64,000 nt of DNA from DTWD01 sp963662965 (GCA_963662965.1 OY759970.1:496001-560000); one strand, 5' to 3'. Positions 8,480 through 17,089 are shown, counted from the stretch's first letter. The notes: a model not told the origin generated them from the letters alone. A program made the numbers and translations.

Positions 8480-8716
8480 TCAAATCATCCCGGCGACAAA
8501 CGGCTGCTTGGGCAGACGGGCGACGGGGTCGATCCGCGCGGTGCGGTGGCGGCAGTCGCGACAGCGCAGGCGGAGCGCGAGTTCTGCCACGCGCATGTGG
8601 GAATGGGTGCGTGGGTGGGTCAGCACTTCGGCGGGGTCCACCCGTGTCTGACGACCGCAGGTGCCGCATGTCGCGACGAACATCCATGCACCGTCGGCGT
8701 AGTCACCCAGCCGCAT
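8480..8716 (-). CDS. Small zinc-ribbon-like protein downstream of DNA polymerase
   Basis: ATG at 8716 lies one base after the TAA of the polymerase gene, so the two are almost certainly translated together. The 78-residue product (MRLGDYADGAWMFVATCGTC…) has paired cysteines, CGTC and CRDC, about 33 residues apart, as in a zinc ribbon. No other domain is visible. The last few residues are encoded right at the terminus of IS5-A, so the original C-terminus may have been replaced. A role as a polymerase-associated zinc-binding protein is inference from position only. Confidence 0.6.
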   Translation of the reverse strand: MRLGDYADGAWMFVATCGTCGRQTRVDPAEVLTHPRTHSHMRVAELALRLRCRDCRHRTARIDPVARLPKQPFVAGMI

Positions 8717-8717
8717 C

Positions 8718-9956
8718 TTACTGAAAATCCTCGAGTTCGGGAATGCGCCCGTAGGCGATCTTGGCGCCCACGTAGCCGCCGGGCTCGCCGCACTGACCGT
8801 AGCCGATGAGGGTGCGTCCATAGCGGCGGTTGAGGGCGTCGACGGCCGCGGTCAGGCGGACCACGCGCGCCCGGTCGTCCGGCGCGTGCCACGGCAGCGT
8901 GAGTTGCACGGACTCCGCCGGCCTAAACCGGTCGAATGCCACCGTCAGGCGAAACAGGGTGACCTGCGGACGCGCCTCGACAAGCGCCGCCCAGAGCCCA
9001 GTCAGCGCCTCAAGGCCCGCTCGATCATCATTCGCGGCGGCGACCACCGCCGCCGCCGTCCAGCGCGGCGCGTCGAAACAGTCGACCGACAGCGTGAGCC
9101 GCTGGGCGAGATATCCTTCCCGCCGCATGCGCCGGGCCGCCTTCACGACCAGCTGCCGCGCCAAGATCCGGGCGGCCGATGCCTGCCGCTGCCCCGGGGG
9201 CAGGACCCGGCCGTGGCCGATGGACCGACGCTGTGTCCGCGGCGGGGCCACCGCGTAGCCATGGAGCGCGTACCAGAGCCGCGCACCGGTCACGCTGCCC
9301 CAGGCTGCGCGGAGCTGGAGCGGGTCCGCCTGCCACAGGTCTTCCACAGACGTGAGGCCCCATCGCGCCAACCGCGTCCGCATCCGCGTGGCCACCCCGG
9401 GCACGTCCTCGAGGTCGAGCGTGAGCAGCCGGCCCGGCAGGTCCCGCGGCTGCAGCACGGTCAGGCCATCCGGCTTGTCGAGGTCCGCGGCGATCTTGGC
9501 GAGCCAGCGGTTCGGGGCGTAGCCGATGGAACACGTGATGTGATCGCCCACGGCGTCACGGAGGCGCTGCTTGATCTGGTGCGTGAGGGCCGCGGGGATA
9601 TCGCGGGGCTCCACCGTGGCGGCGAACTCGTCAATGGAGCACACGGCATCGATGGGCAGTACGTCGAGAACCGCTGCGACGATACGGTGGTGGATGCGCG
9701 TATAGAGATCGGGCTGCTGGGGGACCAGCGCGATCCCCGGGCACCGTCGGCGGGCGTCCGCGATGGCCATGCCGGTTGTGACCCCGACGCGCTTGGCCAG
9801 TGTGTTGGCGGCGATCACGCAGCTGTTGACGGCCCCGGCGAACGGGATGACCCCCAGGGGCCGGCCCTGCAACTGGCGGTCGGCCTGTTCTTCACACGCG
9901 GCAAAGAAGCCGTCGAAATCGATGTACAACTGCTCCGGGAAGGTGGGCTTCCGCAC
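8718..9956 (-). CDS. Y-family (DinB/UmuC-like) DNA polymerase
   Basis: The protein is an error-prone translesion polymerase of about 412 residues. The first metal-binding block is LYIDFDGFFAACEEQ. The second is CSIDEFAATV, carrying the catalytic Asp-Glu pair of the usual SIDE motif. The helix-hairpin-helix thumb (LEDVPGVATRMRTRLARWGL) and a little-finger region follow. GTG 9956 is chosen because homology begins at RKPTFPEQLYIDFDG and an apparent promoter lies just upstream; ATG 10025 in the same frame would add 23 residues. On the minus strand at 9960-9990 I see GTTC-N7-ATTC, close to the GTTC-N7-GTTC LexA box known in some phyla, which would fit SOS control. The zinc-ribbon gene follows by one base and a tyrosine recombinase gene lies upstream. 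Confidence 0.85.
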   Translation of the reverse strand: MRKPTFPEQLYIDFDGFFAACEEQADRQLQGRPLGVIPFAGAVNSCVIAANTLAKRVGVTTGMAIADARRRCPGIALVPQQPDLYTRIHHRIVAAVLDVLPIDAVCSIDEFAATVEPRDIPAALTHQIKQRLRDAVGDHITCSIGYAPNRWLAKIAADLDKPDGLTVLQPRDLPGRLLTLDLEDVPGVATRMRTRLARWGLTSVEDLWQADPLQLRAAWGSVTGARLWYALHGYAVAPPRTQRRSIGHGRVLPPGQRQASAARILARQLVVKAARRMRREGYLAQRLTLSVDCFDAPRWTAAAVVAAANDDRAGLEALTGLWAALVEARPQVTLFRLTVAFDRFRPAESVQLTLPWHAPDDRARVVRLTAAVDALNRRYGRTLIGYGQCGEPGGYVGAKIAYGRIPELEDFQ

Positions 9957-10318
9957 CCGCGCACCATAGCGAATATAAAGCGAACACACAAGCGGCAGAA
10001 GAGATGCCGCAAGGCGAGGGAACATGGCCAGTCTCGTGGATCCCATCCTCGTCCCGGGCGGCTCGCCCGCCGGGCATGAGGCCGCTGGCGGCGACCGTGA
10101 GGCGACGCCCCGCTGGCGGGTGTTGGCCCTGCGCCGGCGAGTGGCATCCAGCCTTCCGGGATGCACCCGCAGCCGGGCCCGGGGTGTGCTCGTGTTCGGC
10201 GGCGTCGGCCTGCCCCGTCGCTGCGTGTGCCACGATCGCGGGCCGGTGGCGCACAGGCGGGCGGTGTCCGGCCACTGCCGCCCCCGGCCACGCGCCGGTG
10301 CCGGGGGGCCGTGCGCCT
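9957..10318. other. Intergenic region between recombinase and polymerase genes
   Basis: About 360 bases have no gene I can support. The stretch 10170-10318 is recognisably homologous to 13915-14094, which lies just downstream of the second recombinase gene, so it belongs to the shared module. Frames here are open on both strands only because of very high GC. Confidence 0.4.
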
Positions 10319-11347
10319 TTACGCGGTGCCGCGTCGTACGAGGCGGAGGGGTGATGCAGTGCGCGGGGCGCCGGGCCCGGCCGTGTGGAGCCGCCGACGG
10401 GCTGGCACCGCCTGCGCCTGTTGCGCGAGATACTCGACGAGTTGGTCCCCGGCGTCGAGCAGTTCCTGCTCATTAATAATGTTGTAGCGGTCGAAGATGG
10501 CGCGGCTCTTGTGTCCGGTCAGGAGCATGGCAACCCGCTCGGGGACATTCGCGCGGATCAGGTTGCGGGCGGCGGTGCGGCGACAGTCGTGGAGGAAGCG
10601 GGTCGGCACCCCGGCCGCCTGGCAGGCGGTGCGCCACGCCGTGCGCCAGCGGCGGACGGGGATGCCGTCGCGGTGGAAGACGAGCGGGCTGTCGGGGTCG
10701 CGGCGTGCCCGCCGTCGCGCTATGGCCTCGGCAATGGGTTGTGAGATGGGGAGCACCCGCCCCACCAGGGTCTTCGAGCGCCCTGGCGAGAGCCGGATGA
10801 CGCCGCCGGCCTCGTCGATCTCGTCCCAGGTGAGGCCGAGGATCTCCTGCTTGCGCCACCCGGAGTAGTAGGCCACATCGAGGATGTCCTGCCACGGGGC
10901 GGGTAGGTGGGCGCGGACGGCGAGGTATTCGGGGTGCTCGAAGAAGCCCTGGCGGGGGGGATTCTCGCGCAGGCGGTCGGGAAAGCCGGGCACGGTGTCG
11001 AGCCAGCCCCAGTGGACGGCGAGCGTGCCCATGCGGTGGAGGGCCGAGGTCTCCCGGTTGATGGTGCCGGTGGCCGCCCCGGCGGCGCGCCGGGCGAGTT
11101 GATACTGGCGAATCTGGTGCGTGGTCAGCGCGGCGGCCCGCGCGGCGCGGCCGAAGAACGCGGTGAGATGGGCGGTCCGGCCGCGAGCGGTGCTGTGGGA
11201 CCGGAACTGCCGGACCTGGTAGTCCTGGAGGTAGGCGTCGCTGAGATCTCCCAGGGTCGGCCCCTGGGGGCCGAATGTGCGCGTGGGCGGTGCCGTCGCG
11301 CGGGGGGCGTCGGGGCGGGTTGGCCGAGTCGTTTCGTGTGGGTCCAT
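10319..11347 (-). CDS. Tyrosine recombinase (phage-type integrase), paralogue 1
   Basis: The 342-residue protein starts at ATG 11347 (MDPHETTRP), preceded by a good AAGGAGG ribosome site at about 11356-11362. An N-terminal SAM-like core-binding domain (LGDLSDAYLQDYQVRQFRSH) precedes the catalytic domain. The catalytic set is visible: Arg in YYSGWRKQEILGL, H-x-x-R in FLHDCRRTAARNL, His in LLTGHKSRAIFDR and the Tyr of FDRYNI. It closely resembles the recombinase at 14095-15123. It is followed by the polymerase gene in the same direction, which suggests an integrated element encoding both. Confidence 0.85.
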   Translation of the reverse strand: MDPHETTRPTRPDAPRATAPPTRTFGPQGPTLGDLSDAYLQDYQVRQFRSHSTARGRTAHLTAFFGRAARAAALTTHQIRQYQLARRAAGAATGTINRETSALHRMGTLAVHWGWLDTVPGFPDRLRENPPRQGFFEHPEYLAVRAHLPAPWQDILDVAYYSGWRKQEILGLTWDEIDEAGGVIRLSPGRSKTLVGRVLPISQPIAEAIARRRARRDPDSPLVFHRDGIPVRRWRTAWRTACQAAGVPTRFLHDCRRTAARNLIRANVPERVAMLLTGHKSRAIFDRYNIINEQELLDAGDQLVEYLAQQAQAVPARRRLHTAGPGAPRTASPLRLVRRGTA

Positions 11348-11443
11348 GGACGCGGGTCCTCCTTTCCGGCGGCCACGGGCCGCGGCCGTCCATCCACATT
11401 CGCTCTGGTGGGCGCGACAGGCAAGGGGAATGTGCGGCGGCGA
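11348..11443 (-). promoter_or_regulatory. Conserved leader upstream of recombinase 1
   Basis: About 50 bases around 11390-11440 (including TCGCTCTGGTGGGCGCGACA and then GGCAAGGGGAATGTGCGG) are nearly identical to 15166-15230 upstream of the second recombinase. Such conservation outside the coding sequence suggests a shared promoter, recombination site or both. No clear sigma-70 boxes are visible. Confidence 0.4.
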
Positions 11444-11580
11444 AGGGACGGCGATGGAACCCGTGGCGTACGTGCGCAGGCGTCGCCCACAGGTCGACCC
11501 GCTGGGCACGTGTCGGCACCGATTCGTCGAGCAGCGTTCGAAGAGAGCTGGCGCAGGCACCCGGACGGGAGAGGTTCTCG

Positions 11581-11667
11581 CGTGCACATCAGCCCGCTCG
11601 CGGACCGCGCTCGCGCGCTGCGCGACGAGTCGGTGGGGTGTGATGATCGCGGCGTCACGCTGATGGG
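11581..11667 (+). pseudogene. 5' fragment of an unidentified gene
   Basis: A frame beginning at GTG 11581 reads VHISPLADRARALRDESVG and continues with CDDRGVTLMGD. Its codon usage is plausible for a gene start and it is preceded by GGGAGAGG. It is cut by the IS5 end at 11669. I cannot assign a family, and it may be chance. Confidence 0.25.
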
Positions 11668-11668
11668 G

Positions 11669-11777
11669 GACGTTGGTGCGCGGATGCGGGCAGGCCTACG
11701 CGCTTCAAACCGTCGAGCCCGTCACCTACCGATGCGGTACGAGACGGGTCTGCCAAGCTCGGTCATCCGGTTCAGAA
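11669..11777 (-). mobile_element. Solo IS5 end (3' end of transposase plus terminus)
   Basis: This stretch is nearly identical to 42091-42200, the left end of the intact IS5. It includes the terminus CGTTGGTGCGCGGATGCGGG and the complement of the last transposase codons (LGRPVSYRIGR). The rest of the element is missing. It abuts the MITE at 11778. Confidence 0.75.
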
Positions 11778-11943
11778 GGTGCTTCCGTCATCAAGTGTTG
11801 GTGAAGAGAGCTTAAGCCCTAATCATCCAGATACTTCCAGCCGATTTTGACGCTGGCACCTCTCTGGCACTGAATATCTAGTCTAAGCGGTTTGGTTAGA
11901 ACGAGATAAGGGCGGGGTAGCAACAGTTGATGGCGGAAGCACC
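11778..11943. repeat. 166-bp MITE-like element with 23-bp terminal inverted repeats
   Basis: The left end begins GGTGCTTCCGTCATCAAGTG and the right end is the complement of GGTGCTTCCGCCATCAACTG. The arms span 23 bases with only two mismatches. The interior is AT-richer than the surroundings and encodes nothing. It sits between an IS5 scar and an IS6 scar. I see no second copy in the window and no transposase sharing these ends. Confidence 0.6.
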
Positions 11944-12131
11944 GTCGGTTCACGGTATCGTGCAGAATTTCTTCCGAGTCGGTCGGCACCTCTTGCGGTC
12001 GGCTCACCACCGTCTGCTCCGCACCCGCGCGTTCGTTGAATGGGATGCGGTGACGTGCGCCTGCTGAGAACGATCGGAGGTATCGATTTCACGGGGCAAG
12101 AGCGTGCTGCCCTCAACAAGTTGACTGTGCC
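11944..12131 (+). mobile_element. 3' remnant of an IS6-family element
   Basis: The sequence matches the 3' end of the IS6 element at 58164-58969. It includes the last transposase codons (VHGIVQNFFRVGRHLL … WDAVTCAC) ending with TGA at 12064-12066, and the outer end AACAAGTTGACTGTGCCC. The 5' part was lost at the boundary with the MITE. Confidence 0.75.
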
Positions 12132-12245
12132 CTCGCAGGACTGGCGCGCTCAATTCGGAAGCGCCCCCCAAGGCCCGTACCGTGTCTCTCGTGGATTCAG
12201 GGTGCGCGCCGCCGACGACGCTGCCGATCGAGTAGGCTTGGACCC

Positions 12246-12407
12246 GTGACCAGTTGGATCATCATCGCCTTGCTGGTGGGGATCACTGCCGTCGGATTCG
12301 TGGTGACGCGTGCCCGTCTTTCGCGAGCCGGCACGCTGTTCGCGCTTGGCGCGCTGAGTCAGACGTGGATCAGGGAGCAGCGATCCGATAAACGCCTGGA
12401 TCCGTAG
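12246..12407 (+). CDS. Small hypothetical membrane protein
   Basis: A 53-residue frame from GTG 12246 begins VTSWIIIALLVGITAVGFVV, a convincing single membrane helix, followed by a basic tail (TRARLSRAG) and a short hydrophilic end (WIREQRSDKRLDP). No family is recognisable. It lies between an IS6 scar and a MITE and may be an orphan of a disrupted locus. Confidence 0.4.
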   Translation: MTSWIIIALLVGITAVGFVVTRARLSRAGTLFALGALSQTWIREQRSDKRLDP

Positions 12408-12408
12408 T

Positions 12409-12528
12409 GGACTTGTCAAGTTGACGAAAAGCTCGTCGAGCGACCCCCAAAGATACTGGGCTCCAGCACGTCTCGACCCCGCTCTGCTGAGCATCAGAAA
12501 CGTCCGTCAGCTTCAACGTGACAATACC
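12409..12528 (-). repeat. 119-bp MITE with IS6-like ends, copy 1
   Basis: This is the complement of the elements at 25408-25526 and 37081-37199. It keeps the ends TTGTCAAGTTGAC and CTTCAACGTGACAATACC, and the internal run CCCAAAGATACTGGGCTC corresponds to GGGCGCAGTATCTTGGGGG-type sequence in the others. The termini match those of the IS6 element at 58164 (GGTATTGTCAGGTTGA and AAGTTGACAATGCC). No coding capacity. Confidence 0.7.
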
Positions 12529-12726
12529 CCGTGAACACCGGCGTGGACTGCGACGCCCGGTGGCCGTCGGTGTGCGCCCGCTGGCGAGCGTCGGAGCCTT
12601 CCCGCAGGAATAATTTCGGACGGGAGAGCCCCCCCTTCGCGCGGGGGGTGTTTGACACCTAGCTTGACACCCCCTCTACGCCGTGCCGCGCCAGCGGCAA
12701 AGAATGAGGCGGGGGGCCGTGTTCGA
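12529..12726. other. Non-coding stretch with a C6/G6 hairpin
   Basis: No gene is evident. A strong hairpin at 12630-12648 (CCCCCC, loop TTCGCGC, GGGGGG, then TGTTT) could act as a terminator. The text TTTGACACCTAGCTTGACACC just after it contains a short imperfect direct repeat. Confidence 0.35.
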
Positions 12727-13713
12727 CCCCGTAAGGTGCGTTTAATCGGCCGACCGCTCATGCGGCCTCCCGGTGGTAGAAATTGAGCAATCCGCCCAGA
12801 CGCTCCCGCCGCTGAACGTCGGCGGCCAGGCTCACCGGCGGTGGCGGTCGTGGCCGGAGCTGGTTGTCGAGTCCCTGGTGGTTTCGCTCGCGATGGGAGT
12901 GGTCGACGTCCTCGCCCACGAGGAGACGCACGTGCCCTTCGCCGAGGGGGACGACGCGACTGAGACACTCCTCTTTCATAGAGCGGACGAACCGCTCGGC
13001 ATACGCGGTGAGATTGGGACTCTTCGGCGGGAGACGGATCGGCTGGACACCCCCGCCCTTTAGGATCTCGCCAAAACCCCGCGTGTAGAGCGGGGCGCGG
13101 TCGTGCATCAGATAGCGGGCGCGTCGCAAGCAGCCATCGACCGGGTCCGTCAAATTGCGGGCCATCTGCTCCATCCACGCGCCGTACGGCTGCGGATGGA
13201 TCCCGGCGATGGTCACGCGGCGGGACTGCAGCGCGATCACGAAGAAGACCAGGTACCGCTGGAGCCCGGCCAGCGTGAGCACCTCGACGGTGAACCGATC
13301 GCAGGCCGTGAGGCCCTCCCCGTGCGCCTGCAGGAACGTCTTCCAGGGCAGGCGCCGGCTCCGCTCGGGAGCCGGGTCGATCCCGTGGTCGTGCAGGATC
13401 CGCTTCACCGTGGTCCGAGCGATCTCGTGGCCGAGGTTCGAGAGCGCCCCGCGGATCCGTGTGTACCCCCACTGGGGATTCTCGACCGCCATCCGGACCA
13501 TGAGCGCGGCCACGTCACGTCGCGTCATCGGCCGGCCTCGACCGCGGCGGGCGCTGCCGTCGTATGTCTGGGCGATCAATCTCCGGTACCAGCGGAGAAT
13601 CGGGTCAGGCGTGACGATGCCGGCGACCTGCATCAAGACGCGCCGTCCGAGTTTCTGGCCGCGCACGGCGAGTCGACGGCGTTGGGCATCGGTCAGGCGA
13701 AGCGGCCGAGGGC
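12727..13713 (-). mobile_element. Integrase-core IS, copy 2, 5' truncated
   Basis: The right terminus CCCCGTAAGGTGCG begins at 12727. The transposase reads on the minus strand and closely resembles the copy at 1984-3153. The first 50-55 codons and the left terminus are missing: homology stops near 13713 where a different IS end begins. Confidence 0.75.
12758..13666 (-). pseudogene. Integrase-core transposase lacking its N-terminus
   Basis: The 302-residue open frame begins at a GTG inside the family alignment (RGQKLGRRVLMQV equals residue 56 onward of the copy at 2053). The integrase core is intact: D in ACDRFTVEVL, D in LMHDRAPLYT and E in FVRSMKEECL. Because the N-terminal DNA-binding segment is gone, the product could at best be a partial transposase. 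Confidence 0.7.
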
Positions 13714-13909
13714 GTATGGTGCAACAAAGCGACCGAGGCGAGTGTAGCGAATCGCCGAGGCCGGGTCGGTTGCGGGCCGAGGGTGCTCAACGTCGCCTCA
13801 GGACATGCCTGACGCGCTGCACTTTCTCGTACTCACCGTCGCTGGCTGGGTGAACCGCCCCCAAGACGATCAGATTGCATATCTCCGAGAAGAGCATCGG
13901 GGCCTCCGG
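13714..13909 (+). mobile_element. 5' fragment of a third integrase-core IS
   Basis: A left terminus (CGTATGGTGCAACAAAGCG) at about 13716 leads to ATG 13805 and codons for MPDALHFLVLTVAGWVN then YLREEHRGLR, equivalent to residues 1-35 of the transposase at 2053. Sequence identity ends near 13909. It is head-to-head with copy 2, so these are pieces of two different insertions. Confidence 0.65.
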
Positions 13910-14094
13910 GCCTCCTGGCCTGGAGGCTCGGTCGGGCCCGGCGCGTGTCCGTGTTCGGCCGCGTCGGCCCGCCCCGTTGCCACGTGTGCCACGATCGCTG
14001 GCCGGCCCGTACTCTGGGCCTCGACGCGACCTGCGGCGCACAGACAGGCGGTGTCCGGCCCCCGCCGCCCGGCTCGCGGGCGTACGGCGTGCCC

Positions 14095-15123
14095 TTACGC
14101 GGTGGTGCGTCGCACGAGGCGAAGGGGTGATGCGGTGCGCGGGGTGGCAGGGCCGGCCGGGTGGGGCCGCTGGCGGGCTGGTACCGCCTGCGCCTGTTGC
14201 GCGAGATACTCGACGAGTTGGTCCCCGGCGTCGAGCAGTTCCTGCTCGTGAATAATGTTGTAGCGGTCGAAGATGGCGCGGCTCTTGTGCCCGGTCAGGA
14301 GCATGGCGACCCGTTCGGGGACGCTGGCGCGGATCAGGTTGCGGGCGGCGGTGCGCCGGCAATCGTGGAGGAAGCGGGTCGGCACGCCGGCCGACTGACA
14401 GGCGGTGCGCCACGCCGTGCGCCAGCGGCGGACGGCGATGCCGTCGCGGTGGAAGACGAGCGGGCTCTCGGGGTCGCGGCGTGCCCGCCGCCGCGCCAGG
14501 GCCTCGGCGATGGGGTGTGAGATGGGGAGAATCCGGCCCACCAGCGTCTTCGAGCGGGCCGGCGAGAGCCGGATGACGCCGCCGGCCATGTCAATCTCCT
14601 CCCAGGTGAGGCCGAGGATCTCCTGCTTGCGCCAGCCGGAGTAGTAAGCCAGATCGAGGATGTCCTGCCACGGGGCGGGCAGGCGGACGCGGACGGCGAG
14701 GTATTCGGGGTGCTCGAAGAAGCCCTGGCGGGGAGGATTCTCGCGGAGCCGGTCGGGGAAGCCAGGCACGATATCGAGCCAGCCCCAGTGGACGGCGAGC
14801 GCGCACATCCGGTGGAGCGCCGAGGTCTCCCGGTTGATCGTGCCGGTGGCGGCCCCGGCGGCGCGCCGGGTCAGTTGGTACTGGCGGATCTGGTAGGTGG
14901 TCAACGTGGCGGCCCGCGCGGCGCGGCCGAAGAAGGCGGCGAGATGGGCGGTCCGCCCGCGAGCGGTGCTCTGGGATCGGAACTGCCGCACCTGGTAGTC
15001 CTGGAGGTAGGCGTCGCTGAGATCTCCCAGGGTCGGTCCCTGGGGGCCGAACGTGCGCGTGAGCGGCGCCGCCGCGCGTGCGTCAGCGGGGGTGGCGGTC
15101 GAGCCGGTTTCGTGCGGGGTCAT
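14095..15123 (-). CDS. Tyrosine recombinase (phage-type integrase), paralogue 2
   Basis: The 342-residue protein starts at ATG 15123 (MTPHETGS) with AAGGAGGGA upstream. It parallels recombinase 1 at 10319 over its whole length. Catalytic residues are Arg in YYSGWRKQEILGL, H-x-x-R in FLHDCRRTAARNL, His in LTGHKSRAIF and Tyr in FDRYNI. Upstream on the same strand, 183 bases away, lies the terminase gene cluster, which suggests this recombinase belongs to a prophage or satellite element. The downstream 180 bases also match the region downstream of recombinase 1. Confidence 0.85.
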   Translation of the reverse strand: MTPHETGSTATPADARAAAPLTRTFGPQGPTLGDLSDAYLQDYQVRQFRSQSTARGRTAHLAAFFGRAARAATLTTYQIRQYQLTRRAAGAATGTINRETSALHRMCALAVHWGWLDIVPGFPDRLRENPPRQGFFEHPEYLAVRVRLPAPWQDILDLAYYSGWRKQEILGLTWEEIDMAGGVIRLSPARSKTLVGRILPISHPIAEALARRRARRDPESPLVFHRDGIAVRRWRTAWRTACQSAGVPTRFLHDCRRTAARNLIRASVPERVAMLLTGHKSRAIFDRYNIIHEQELLDAGDQLVEYLAQQAQAVPARQRPHPAGPATPRTASPLRLVRRTTA

Positions 15124-15305
15124 GGGCTGGGTCCCTCCTTGGTGGCAGCCGCGGGCAGACCGCGTTCGTCCACATTCGCTCTGGTGGGCGCGACAGGCAA
15201 GGGGAATGTGCGGAGGCGACGGGACGGCGATGTGTGGGGAGCCACGAGCGGCGGCTGAGTGCACCTGTACGGCGCGCGAGTTCGGCCGGTGCTCCCGCCC
15301 CCCCG
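15124..15305 (-). promoter_or_regulatory. Intergenic leader upstream of recombinase 2
   Basis: The stretch 15166-15230 nearly duplicates 11390-11440 upstream of recombinase 1. It probably includes the promoter or a recombinase-binding site. I see nothing else in it. Confidence 0.4.
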
Positions 15306-16745
15306 TCACATCGTGATGCCGTAGTCGCCGGGCCGCCGGCCCGTCTTGAAGGCGTGATAGGCCAACGCCATGGCGACGACCGTATCGGGCGGATGCCCGC
15401 TCCCGAACAGATCGTCTTCCCCGCAGTACAGGTGCTCGGTATAGAACACGTCGATCCGAGGACAGACGATCTCGTGCCGCTCGATCGCCGCGATGTAGTT
15501 GCGGAAGAGGTCGACCCGGTCACGGCCGACCATGGTGACGCCCTGGAGCTGGTCGTGGGGGGCGAGCGCCGGGAATTCCCCGATGGCCGACCCGGCACCG
15601 GTGGCATCGTGCACCGCGGGTCCCGGAAACTCATCCAGCAGCGCGCCGACTCGCTCGGTCATTTCCGGCCACGGTCGCCGTTGGATGCGGTAGACGGCGA
15701 CGACCTGGAGCGGCGTGGTATCGCAGCGCACGACGACGGCGACGGTGTAGTGGCGCTTCTGGGCCCAGTCGACGCCGATGCAGTACCACGCCCCGGCCGG
15801 ATCCGGCCAGGCCCGCTCGGCGGGGGGACCCGGCTGGCCGCGCCAGGTGTGTTCGAGATCGCCCGCGGGGATGTGTGTACCGAGTGTGGCGTCGAACATC
15901 CGCTCCACAGCGGCCGGGGCGATCGCCCGTCCTTCGGCACTGGGTTCCTGGAGCTCATACTCGGTCTCCCACATGGTGCGAGACAGCTCGCCACGCTTCC
16001 GCGTGACCTGGTCCGCGGTCAGCCACCCGTGGGGTTTGAGCGTTTCCCGATAGCACCACTCGTAGACGGGCCAGCCCAACTCGGCCGCCCGGCGCCGCAT
16101 GGCCGTGACCGTGCCATCGGGATGCTGATGAGTAGAGCTCATCACGGTCTGTGCCTGCACGCCGTCGCGGTCCATGGGTTGGCCCTGGGCGGCTTCCAGA
16201 ATCGGGAGCTCCATCTCATCGATCTCATCGAGCAACAGCCGCGTGGGGTGGGCCCCGCGCACGGCGGGCTGTGAGGCCGTCAGGGCCTGGATCGTGTTGC
16301 CCCAGGCGAAGGTGGTCTTGGTGAACGTGGGTTCGCTGGCCAACCACGCCGGGGGGACCTGCCCGGCGGCCCACAGGCGGTGCAGCTGTTCGACCACCCG
16401 GAGGGACTGTTGCCCAGAGCCACCCAAGATGATGACGTCAGTTTCAAACAGGATGGCGTTGGCGGCCGCGAGCAGCGCGAGCAGGAACGTCTTGCCCCCG
16501 AAGCCACGTGACGCAATCCACAACGCGACCTGGTCGCGGGCGCGCAAGGCATCACAGAAGGCCTGCGCTGGCGCCACGTGCCCGGGGCAGCACGCCACGG
16601 CGGGAATGCGGACCCCGAAGGTGGCCTCGACCCAGGCCAAGACGTCGCCGTCGGTGCCGTCGCGCGCGCGACGCCGACCGAGCTCGGCCTCACGCAGGGT
16701 CGGATTCTGCAGGGCGCGGGTCAGGAGGTCGGGTGAGTTCGGCAT
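15306..16745 (-). CDS. Phage-type terminase large subunit (TerL-like)
   Basis: The 479-residue protein starts at ATG 16745 (MPNSPDLLTRALQNP). A P-loop-like segment SRGFGGKTFLLALLAA near residue 95 and a Walker B segment RLLLDEIDEME near residue 175 give the ATPase half. The C-terminal half has an RNase H-like nuclease pattern: GVDWAQKRHYTVAVVV with a first acidic residue, VHDATGAGSAIGE with a second, and a late DTVVAMALAYHAFK with a third. This arrangement is typical of headful or cos packaging motors. The gene overlaps the preceding 126-residue gene by 56 bases. No portal, capsid or tail genes are present, so the locus is a remnant or a satellite. Confidence 0.8.
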   Translation of the reverse strand: MPNSPDLLTRALQNPTLREAELGRRRARDGTDGDVLAWVEATFGVRIPAVACCPGHVAPAQAFCDALRARDQVALWIASRGFGGKTFLLALLAAANAILFETDVIILGGSGQQSLRVVEQLHRLWAAGQVPPAWLASEPTFTKTTFAWGNTIQALTASQPAVRGAHPTRLLLDEIDEMELPILEAAQGQPMDRDGVQAQTVMSSTHQHPDGTVTAMRRRAAELGWPVYEWCYRETLKPHGWLTADQVTRKRGELSRTMWETEYELQEPSAEGRAIAPAAVERMFDATLGTHIPAGDLEHTWRGQPGPPAERAWPDPAGAWYCIGVDWAQKRHYTVAVVVRCDTTPLQVVAVYRIQRRPWPEMTERVGALLDEFPGPAVHDATGAGSAIGEFPALAPHDQLQGVTMVGRDRVDLFRNYIAAIERHEIVCPRIDVFYTEHLYCGEDDLFGSGHPPDTVVAMALAYHAFKTGRRPGDYGITM

Positions 16746-17070
16746 GGGCACGCTCCAGCGTGTCTGACGAGAGGTGGCCGAGGAGGCGGACGCTGGCGGC
16801 GGCCGGATCGAGGGCCGGTGGCCGCGCGCCCACGGGGAGTGCGGGGGGGTCGTACACGCCGACCAGGTGCGCGGCGAACTCGTCGGACCGCTGTTCCACT
16901 GCCAAGTAGGTCGGATTGCCCGCGGCGGACTGCGTGTCGAGCTCGACGACCGTCGTGGCCGCCGCCCCGCCACCCGCCGCCACCTTGCGCTGCCGGCGCG
17001 TGGTCACGTCCGCCTGACTGCGCGCGTGCCCCTCCCGGGCTGCCCGCGCCCGGCGCTCCGCCAGCAGCAC
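16690..17070 (-). CDS. Hypothetical protein in the terminase cluster
   Basis: The 126-residue frame from GTG 17070 is Ala/Arg-rich (LLAERRARAAREGHARS), with a more ordinary second half (SAAGNPTYLAVEQRSDEFA). It overlaps the start of the terminase gene by 56 bases and begins 19 bases after the HTH gene, which fits a compact phage operon. I recognise no domain. The frame is open further upstream, so the start is uncertain. Confidence 0.5.
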   Translation of the reverse strand: MLLAERRARAAREGHARSQADVTTRRQRKVAAGGGAAATTVVELDTQSAAGNPTYLAVEQRSDEFAAHLVGVYDPPALPVGARPPALDPAAASVRLLGHLSSDTLERAHAELTRPPDPRPAESDPA

Positions 17071-17089
17071 CAGCTTGAGTCGGTAGGCC

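Noticed and set aside
8886..10079. Long plus-strand frame opposite the Y-family polymerase
   Set aside because: Arg/Pro-rich composition and no motif. The minus strand encodes all polymerase blocks.
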